From NCBI GenBank assembly GCA_002426025.1, contig DINP01000063.1, forward strand, positions 114,832-120,196: a stretch of DNA of 5,365 nt, read 5' to 3'. The notes beneath the pieces were generated by a model. The model saw only the letters and a program-made list of their open reading frames with translations, ran no database searches and had not been told where the DNA came from. This document shows positions 1-5,365 of the stretch, in pieces. The first letter of the stretch is position 1. Every line of letters starts with the position of its first letter. The position numbers and the translations under genes are program-made. Source of the stretch: Bacteroidales bacterium UBA5537. GTDB taxonomy: Bacteria; Bacteroidota; Bacteroidia; Bacteroidales; Lentimicrobiaceae.

Positions 1-3000
1 CAAACTACGGATCAATTTTGTGGACAACTTCAGGAAGCGGAACATTCTCAAATCCCGGAACTCTGCATCCGATCTATAACCCAAGTGCAACTGATGTGAT
101 TTCAGGATCTGTAACACTTACCATCACTGCTTTCGGAAATGGTTCATGTTCAGCAACCGGTGTAAGTGATCAGATGGTTATTACCATCAATCCACAGGCC
201 ACTGCAAATGCAGGAGCTGCAGGCAGTGTGTGTGAAGGAACAAGCTTTACGGTTTCCGATGCAACAGCCACCAGCTATTCAGCTTTGATCTGGTCAACAA
301 GCGGTTCAGGTACATTTACCAACAACGGAACCTTAAGTCCGACCTACACCCCGAGCCTGGCCGATGCCATTACCGGATCGGTAAACTTAACTCTCACAGC
401 TACACCAATAGCACCATGTGCTACCAATGCAACATCCGTAAAAACGCTTACAGTTACCCGCAGGCCAATAGCCAATGCAGGTGCTGATGGAGCAATTTGC
501 GGACTTACACCTTTCACCCTGACTGGTGCAAGTGCAAGCAACTACTCCTCACTTATTTGGACCAGCAGCGGATCGGGATCATTCGTAAATCCAGCTCTGC
601 TTAATGCGACTTATATACCCGGCGCAGGCGATCTTATTAGTGGATCTGCTACGCTTACCATGACTCTTACAGGCAATTCGCCATGTGCAGTGCCTGTAAC
701 TGATGATGTAGTACTCACTGTTAATAATGCCCCAACTGCCAATGCAGGCCTTGATGGCGCTACCTGCGAATCAACTGCTTTCACTGTAAGTACAGCAGTC
801 GCAACAAATTATTCGACCATTAACTGGACATCAAGCGGCACAGGCACATTAACCAATGCAGGAACACTCACGCCTACTTATATGCCTTCAATGAATGATG
901 CATTGATAGGAACAGTATCCCTCACATTAACTGCAACAGGAATTGCCCCTTGCTCTACAACAGCTACTGATGTGATGCAGATTATAGTCACTCCGGCTCC
1001 TGTTGCAAATGCGGGTATAGGTTTCCCGGTTTGTGCCGGAAGTAGTTTTATGGTTCCCGGAGCAAGTGCCCAGTTTTTTTCAAGTTTAAACTGGACCAGT
1101 TCAGGAACAGGAACATTTGTAAATGCAAACCAGATCAATCCTACCTATAACCCAAGTGCTGCAGATATCGCCAATGGACAGGTAACCCTAACGCTTCAGG
1201 CCGACGGAAACGCACCCTGTGTTACTCCGGCTACCAGCTCTGTTTTAGTTACCATTAACCAAAACGCTGTAGTTTTTGCAGGAAATGATGTTACTATTTG
1301 CGAAGGCCCGTATAATATTACCGGTGCCACAGCAACCAACTTTAACACCCTAATGTGGACAACAGGCGGAGACGGAGTTTTCACGAATCCAACGGTGTTA
1401 AATGCCATTTACACCCCGGGTCCCGGCGATCTGATTAACGGAATTGTTACTTTAACTCTTACTGCTACATCAATAGCACCATGTGCTTCCGTTGTATCTG
1501 ACAATGTAATTTATACCATTCGTCCGCTACCGCTGGCTTATGCCGGACCAAATGCAACTATTTGCGAAGGTGGAACTTACTCTCTGATTAATGCTACTGC
1601 AACCAACTACACTTCCCTGGCATGGAGCACAAGCGGATCGGGAAACTTCAATAATATTAATACCCTGAATCCTGTTTACACACCAAGTCTGGCCGATATC
1701 GCCAATGGTTCTATAACACTTACACTAACTTTAAATAATCCTCCCTGCCAGCCGCAAACCAGCCAGATGACCCTTAGCATCAGGCAAAACCCTGTGGCAA
1801 ATGCAGGTACCGATGCTGCCATCTGCGAAGGAACAAGCTACACCGTAAACAATGCAAGCGCAACCAATGCAGGAAGCATTCTCTGGTCGAGCAGCGGCAG
1901 CGGCATACTTCAGAACCCGACTACCCTTACACCAACTTATATTCCATCAGCAGCCGATATTATGATTGGCTCTGTTCAGTTAACCATGACAGTGAATGCT
2001 ACTGCACCATGTATTACTACAAACCAGGACGTCATGCAGATTACCATTACCCGCATGGCTACCGCTTTTGCAGGAAATGACGCTACCATTTGTGCCAATC
2101 AGACCCATACCATCAGTGGATCAACAGCCAGCAATTATTCATCAATGGCCTGGTCAACTTCGGGTGATGGAATCATTCTTGCTGCCAACACACTCTATCC
2201 TACCTATATTCCGGGTACTATGGATGCTTCACTAGGCTTTGCAACACTAACCCTTACAGCCTACGGAAACAACCCCTGCACAGGAAATGCCACAGATCAG
2301 ATGTTGCTTACCGTAGTTGCCGAACCTATTGTAAATGCCGGACCTGATATCCAGATTTGTGTCGGATCAAATGTTCCTTTAATTAATGCTACAGCGCAAT
2401 CAACTTCATCAGTTTACTGGACAACATCCGGAAGCGGAACTTTCTCCGATCCTACCCTGATCAATCCGGTTTATACTCCAAGTGCACAGGATATTGCTAA
2501 TGGAACAATCATACTAAATATTACCGGACAGGGTGTTGCACCATGCACTACCTCTGCTACAGATGCAATGGTTTTACAAATCAGTCAGCCGCCGGTAGTA
2601 GATGCCGGATCGGATGGTGATATATGTGAAACAGGACAATATTACATTTTTGATGCTTCAGCCATCAATTATTCAGCTATCACATGGACAACCATGGGCG
2701 ATGGAAGTTTTTCAAATCACAATTCAATAAATCCAACCTACACCCCGGGACCTGCAGATATAGCTGCCGGATCAGTTTTACTGTATCTGAATGCTACCAG
2801 CCTGCTTCCATGTAGCGGTTCGGTAAGTGATGCCATGTTGCTGACTATACATCCGATGCCACAAATCAATGCAGGACCTGATGCTTCAACCTGCCAGGGC
2901 AATACCTATTTATTGTCAGGAGCAACTGCACTGGGTTACAGCAATCTTCAATGGACCTCTTCAGGATCAGGATGGTTCTCAAATTCCGCAACACTGAATC

Positions 3001-5365
3001 CTATTTACACCCCGAGTGCTGCTGATATTATTAGTGGTAATGTTACCCTAACCCTTACAGCTACCGGTTTATTACCATGTACTGGTCAGGTTACTGATCA
3101 GATGGTTCTGACCATAGTTAAAAGCCCGATTGTAAATGCTGGTATTGATGAAACCATTTGTGTGGGATCATTTACCATTACTACCGCATCGGCATCAAAT
3201 TACAACACACTTCAGTGGGTTTCCAGCGGAAGCTCAGGCACATTGTTGAATGCCAATACCATTACACCAACCTATCAACCGAGTGCTGCTGATATTTTGG
3301 CTGGTTCGGTCGTACTTACTTTAACAGCAACGGCAAACACTCCTTGTGCCGGTAATGCTGTTGACCAGATGACCATAACCATCAGGCCACTCACCATTAT
3401 TTCAGCCGGTGCCGATGCTACTATTTGCCAGGGATCAACTTTTACGCCCAATACCGCAACTGCTGTTAATTATTCATCATTGAACTGGACAAGCTCGGGA
3501 AGCGGTTCGTTTATCAATGCGAATAGCCTTACCCCAACCTATACACCAAGCCCTGCTGATATCGCTCTTGGCTGGATCACCCTTACCCTGAATGCAAACA
3601 GCATTGCTCCTTGTACCCAGACAGTAAGCGACAACATGATACTTACCATCACCCGTCAGGCTGTAGTTGATGCAGGACCAAATACTACAATTTGTGCAGG
3701 TTCGCTTTACACCACCACCGGAGCTTCCGCATCAAACCAAACTTCATTGCTATGGACATCAAGCGGCACAGGTACTTTTGGCAGCCCGACCCTGTTGAAT
3801 ACATCTTATTCTCCAAGTGTGGCAGATATTGCCAATGGAACAATAATCCTCACCCTTACAGCTACCAGCCAGGCTCCATGTGTAGGTCCAACAAGCGATT
3901 TCCTTGTGCTTACCATTCAACCAGCTCCTTTAGCCAATGCAGGCCCTGATGCTGCAATCTGCGAAAACGAAAGCTACTATGTTACCGGAGCTTCGGCTTC
4001 TGATTATACCACTCTACTTTGGACTACCAGTGGAAACGGCACCTTTGTGGATGCAACCACCGTAAATCCAACCTATACTCCTGGTTCTGCTGATAATACT
4101 TTTGGGTCGGTAACATTAACATTGACAGCACAAGGAAAAGCACCCTGTGCTCTTCCGAGTTCTGATTCATTTGTTCTGACCGTTAATAAAATAGCAACAG
4201 CCAATGCTGGTCCTCCTGCTTCCGTATGCGAAGGCACAGGCCTTACAATATTGAATGCAACTGCTACCAACTATTCAAGTGTGAACTGGACAACGGGAGG
4301 AACAGGATCCTTCAATAATGGCAACACTCTTACTCCAACTTACTTCCCAAGTCCGGAAGATGTTACCAATGGTACGGTAGTTCTCACCCTTACAGCCAAT
4401 AGTATTGCACCCTGCACTGGAGTAGTTACAAGTACAAAAATTATCACCGTCAGGCCAATGCCTATTGTAGATGCCGGACCGGATGCAACCAGTTGTGGTC
4501 TTGCCGGATATAATATTACAGGATCATCAGCTTCAAACTATGTCAGCCTGATGTGGTCATCCACAGCCAGCGGTGTTTTTTCAAATGCAACCTCTCTCAA
4601 CCCAACTTATTATCCAAGCGCTGCCGACCTTCTGGCTGGAAGTGTTACCCTTACACTTACGGCAAGAAGTGCCAGCCCTTGTACCGTTAATCCTTTCGAT
4701 TCATTTATCCTATATCTGCAGCCAGAAGCAACCGCCAATGCAGGAGCTGATATAACTATTTGTGAAGGAAGTACTTATACAGTTTTTGATGCAACTGCCA
4801 CCAATTATACGGCAGTTAACTGGACAACCAATGGAAGTGGAATTCTTACCAATGGAAATACACTTACCCCAACCTACACACCATCTGCTGCTGATGCTTT
4901 GGCAGGAACTGTAACCATGATGCTGACCAGTTACGGAATCAGCCCATGCGGAGATAAAACCGACACTAAAATACTCACCATCAGCGCAAGCCCTATAGTT
5001 AATGCAGGACCTGATGCTACTGTTTGTTTTGGAAGTAACTATCCTTTGAGCCTTTCAGCAGCACAGTATCAATCATCAGTAAACTGGACAACATCGGGAA
5101 GCGGAACTTTTTCAAATCCAACTTTATTACATCCAATTTACACTCCAAGTGCAGCCGATTTGCTTGCCGGACAAGTAATACTTACCATCACTGCGAATGC
5201 AACTGCGCCTTGTGCCGGAAATGTGAGTGATTTTATGATCCTTATGTTTAAAGAAGGTCCTATGGCCAATGCAGGTGCTGATGCCACTATTTGCGAAGGC
5301 TCTAGTTTTACCGTATCTACAGCAAGTGCAACTGAATATCTTTCACTTTCGTGGACAACTTCGGG
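1..5365 (+). CDS. Giant tandem-repeat PKD-like/Ig-like surface protein, internal fragment open at both ends
   Basis: Frame 3 (first full codon at base 3) is open to the window end: 1,787 codons plus two bases, no stop, so start and end lie outside. The translation is a head-to-tail array of about 89-residue beta-rich domains: one partial, 19 complete, one partial. Each has Cys10, Trp30, a Y48-x-P50-x3-D54-x3-G58 block and Cys72. Composition is rich in Thr, Ser, Ala, Asn and Gly, with only 17 Lys+Arg, as expected of a secreted protein. The opening resembling N-A-G-P-D and the single Trp before a G-x-G turn are typical of PKD-like repeats of Bacteroidota secreted proteins, which often end in a T9SS sorting domain (family knowledge). 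Export by T9SS and a role as surface stalk or adhesin, comparable to large gliding adhesins such as SprB, are inferred; no signal peptide, sorting domain, membrane segment or binding domain falls in this part. Indels between units are whole codons, supporting an intact gene. Confidence 0.93.
3..203 (+). repeat. Repeat unit 0, cut by the left edge
   Basis: This holds the last 67 residues of a unit, beginning at the N-Y just before the conserved Trp. Only the second Cys is present, in G-S-C instead of the usual P-C. One extra residue lies between that Cys and the final strand, so the full unit was probably 90 residues. Its Trp-to-Tyr stretch is very close to that of unit 19. Confidence 0.9.
204..470 (+). 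repeat. Repeat unit 1 (89 residues)
   Basis: Complete unit with Cys10 in V-C-E-G, Trp30 at base 291 and Cys72 in A-P-C. It has Lys at residue 80 and a linker carrying Arg-Arg, the most basic linker in the window. Confidence 0.93.
471..737 (+). repeat. Repeat unit 2 (89 residues)
   Basis: Complete unit. Cys10 is followed by Gly-Leu instead of Glu-Gly, a variant shared only with unit 17. The Pro50 block uses the Gly variant (P-G-A-G-D). It has no Lys or Arg. Confidence 0.93.
738..1004 (+). repeat. Repeat unit 3 (89 residues)
   Basis: Complete unit with Cys10 in T-C-E-S and Cys72 in A-P-C. The Asp54 block is P-S-M-N-D. No Lys or Arg; the linker is the neutral T-P-A-P-V. Confidence 0.93.
1005..1271 (+). 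repeat. Repeat unit 4 (89 residues)
   Basis: Complete unit that departs from the consensus near its start: the usual Asp6 is replaced (G-I-G-F-P-V-C) and residues 24-25 are Phe-Phe instead of Asn-Tyr. Cys10, Trp30 and Cys72 are kept. The Phe-Phe codons form a run of seven T (1074-1080) that stays in frame. Confidence 0.93.
1272..1535 (+). repeat. Repeat unit 5 (88 residues)
   Basis: Complete unit one codon shorter than the standard. The missing residue lies between Cys10 and Trp, placing Trp at residue 29. It opens V-F-A-G and has the turn T-G-G-D-G instead of T-S-G-S-G. Both Cys are present. Confidence 0.93.
1536..1796 (+). repeat. Repeat unit 6 (87 residues, shortest)
   Basis: This is the shortest complete unit. 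One residue is missing just before the second Cys (L-N-N-P-P-C, Cys at 71) and one just after it, so the loop around this Cys tolerates length change. Trp30 and the Tyr/Pro/Asp/Gly block are standard. Confidence 0.93.
1797..2063 (+). repeat. Repeat unit 7 (89 residues)
   Basis: Complete unit with Cys10 in I-C-E-G and Cys72 in A-P-C. Residues 24-26 are Asn-Ala-Gly instead of Asn-Tyr-Ser. The linker contains one Arg. Confidence 0.93.
2064..2330 (+). repeat. Repeat unit 8 (89 residues)
   Basis: Complete unit with an A-F-A-G opening, Cys10 followed by Ala-Asn, and a Pro50 block of P-G-T-M-D. Second Cys is in N-P-C. No Lys or Arg. It matches its neighbour unit 9 at only about 31 of 89 positions. 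Confidence 0.93.
2331..2597 (+). repeat. Repeat unit 9 (89 residues)
   Basis: Complete unit with V-N-A-G-P-D opening. It shares about 49 of 89 residues with unit 19, including G-S-N-x-P-L after Cys10 and an identical W-T-T-S-G-S-G-T-F-S core. No Lys or Arg. Confidence 0.93.
2598..2864 (+). repeat. Repeat unit 10 (89 residues)
   Basis: Complete unit with D-I-C-E-T at Cys10, an aromatic Q-Y-Y-I-F stretch in the second strand and a T-M-G-D-G turn after Trp. Second Cys is in L-P-C. It has two of the five His in the window and no Lys or Arg. Confidence 0.93.
2865..3131 (+). repeat. Repeat unit 11 (89 residues)
   Basis: Complete unit with Cys10 in T-C-Q-G and Cys72 in L-P-C. It carries a second Trp at residue 37, where most units have Thr, Ser or Val. 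The linker contains one Lys. Confidence 0.93.
3132..3398 (+). repeat. Repeat unit 12 (89 residues by compensating indels)
   Basis: Total length is standard, but one residue is missing between Cys10 and Trp (Trp at 29) and one is added in the turn after it (S-S-G-S-S-G), restoring register by residue 36. Both Cys are present. Confidence 0.93.
3399..3665 (+). repeat. Repeat unit 13 (89 residues)
   Basis: Complete unit opening I-S-A-G-A-D. Cys10 lies in I-C-Q-G and Cys72 in A-P-C. A second Trp occupies residue 59, at the start of the F-like strand. Confidence 0.93.
3666..3932 (+). repeat. Repeat unit 14 (89 residues)
   Basis: Complete unit with V-D-A-G-P-N opening, so Asp6 is Asn. Residue 25 is Gln in place of Tyr, and the Tyr48 block reads S-Y-S-P. 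Both Cys and Trp30 are kept; no Lys or Arg. Confidence 0.93.
3933..4199 (+). repeat. Repeat unit 15 (89 residues)
   Basis: Complete unit with Cys10 in I-C-E-N and a Gly-type block (P-G-S-A-D). It has two Lys, one before Cys72 and one in the linker. Confidence 0.93.
4200..4466 (+). repeat. Repeat unit 16 (89 residues)
   Basis: Complete unit opening A-N-A-G-P-P, so Asp6 is replaced by Pro. The turn after Trp is T-G-G-T-G, and the acidic block is P-S-P-E-D. Both Cys are present; one Lys in the last strand and one Arg in the linker. Confidence 0.93.
4467..4733 (+). repeat. Repeat unit 17 (89 residues)
   Basis: Complete unit with Cys10 followed by Gly-Leu as in unit 2, and the least typical turn after Trp (S-S-T-A-S-G), though Gly36 remains. 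Second Cys is in S-P-C, followed by an aromatic stretch F-D-S-F. Confidence 0.93.
4734..4997 (+). repeat. Repeat unit 18 (88 residues)
   Basis: Complete unit one codon short; the gap falls after Cys72, in the loop G-D-K-T-D-T-K. That loop holds two Lys, the most charged spot in the window outside linkers. Confidence 0.93.
4998..5264 (+). repeat. Repeat unit 19 (89 residues)
   Basis: Complete unit with Cys10 in V-C-F-G. It resembles unit 9 and the left partial unit 0 more than its neighbours, sharing L-H-P-I-Y with unit 0. The linker is K-E-G-P-M, the only one with a Lys-Glu pair. Confidence 0.93.
5265..5365 (+). repeat. Repeat unit 20, cut by the right edge
   Basis: The first 33 residues of a further unit, with a canonical A-N-A-G-A-D opening, Cys10 in I-C-E-G and Trp30. 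The array therefore continues past the window. Confidence 0.9.

Larger units (their letters stand above)
3..5365 (+). repeat. Tandem array of about 267-bp domain repeats (21 units, 19 complete)
   Basis: Anchoring each unit on the codon two before the conserved Ala-Gly gives starts at 204, 471, 738, 1005, 1272, 1536, 1797, 2064, 2331, 2598, 2865, 3132, 3399, 3666, 3933, 4200, 4467, 4734, 4998 and 5265. Sixteen of 19 intervals are exactly 267 bp; units 5 and 18 are 264 and unit 6 is 261. The left partial unit carries one extra residue after its Cys. Invariant through the full units are Ala3, Gly4, Cys10, Trp30, Gly36, Tyr48, Pro50, Asp54, Gly58 and Cys72, allowing for the small shifts. Probable strands (inferred from alternating hydrophobic residues) are residues 6-10, 14-19, 26-32, 36-39, 46-49, 59-66 and 78-85. 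Units are diverged in both protein and DNA, so this is an old domain array, not a recent microsatellite-like expansion. Confidence 0.95.

Noticed and set aside
344..541. Minus-strand ORF, with similar ones at 878-1138, 1196-1408 and 4073-4270
   Set aside because: Their translations resemble each other because they are the antisense reading of the same repeat. None shows an independent domain, and all sit inside the continuous + strand repeat frame.
1074..1080. Run of seven T as a possible slippage or phase-variation site
   Set aside because: It encodes Phe-Phe plus the first base of the next Ser codon in frame, the unit has standard length, and short T runs are expected by chance; nothing indicates a switched state.
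1996..2235. Plus-strand ORFs in other frames (also 3692-3949 and 4573-4755)
   Set aside because: They are out of frame with the repeat protein and carry no recognisable domain, while the overlapping frame encodes intact units with all conserved residues.
3..5365. CRISPR or DNA-level satellite array
   Set aside because: The period is 267 bp, not that of a CRISPR, there is no identical repeat with unique spacers, and variation respects codons and protein residues.
3..5365. Classical Ig domain with Cys-Trp-Cys core
   Set aside because: The order C-W-C is present, but the first Cys lies in the opening stretch before the probable second strand, and the N-A-G-x-D opening fits PKD-like repeats better. 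The Ig resemblance is kept only at fold level.
3..5365. Bacteroidota O-glycosylation motif D-[ST]-[AILMTV]
   Set aside because: The Asp-Ser and Asp-Thr pairs I found (units 15, 17, 18) are followed by Phe or Lys, so no site fits despite the high Ser/Thr content.
1..5365. Promoters, ribosome binding sites, terminators, tRNA or other RNA genes
   Set aside because: There is no non-coding stretch; every base belongs to the repeat frame, and no hairpin with a T-tract or tRNA-like structure stood out.

Overview
The whole window is the interior of one very long protein-coding gene on the + strand. Reading from base 3, the frame stays open to the last base: 1,787 complete codons with no stop, no start region and no end. 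The gene therefore runs off both edges. No other gene, RNA, promoter, terminator or mobile element can be supported. The shorter ORFs in other frames and on the minus strand are shadows of this frame.

The protein is a tandem array of one domain of about 89 residues. There are 19 complete units (bases 204-5264), flanked by a unit cut by the left edge (bases 3-203) and one cut by the right edge (5265-5365). Sixteen complete units are exactly 267 bp, two are 264 bp and one is 261 bp. Each unit follows the same plan: an opening [AV]-[ND]-A-G-x-D stretch, a Cys at residue 10 (often T-I-C-E-G), a Trp at 30 in W-T-[ST]-S-G-[ST]-G, a Y-x-P-[SG]-x-x-D-x-x-x-G block at 48-58, a beta-strand rich in T and L at 59-66, P-C at 71-72, a last strand ending near residue 85, and a short Pro-containing linker. 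This matches the PKD-like/Ig-like beta-sandwich repeats typical of large secreted Bacteroidota proteins, many of which carry a type IX secretion (T9SS) sorting domain at the C-terminus. That end is outside this window.

The likely source is a member of the Bacteroidota. The evidence is the domain type, the Thr/Ser/Asn/Ala-rich composition and a GC content that looks moderate by eye, higher than typical Flavobacterium. Genus cannot be told. The likely role is a giant extracellular or cell-surface stalk or adhesin, but no ligand-binding, catalytic or anchoring domain is visible here, so the role is inferred.

The features most worth a second look are the strict two-cysteines-per-domain pattern (40 Cys, none elsewhere), the near absence of Lys and Arg (17 in 1,787 residues, mostly in linkers), and the patchy relatedness of units: distant units 9 and 19 resemble each other more than immediate neighbours 8 and 9 do.
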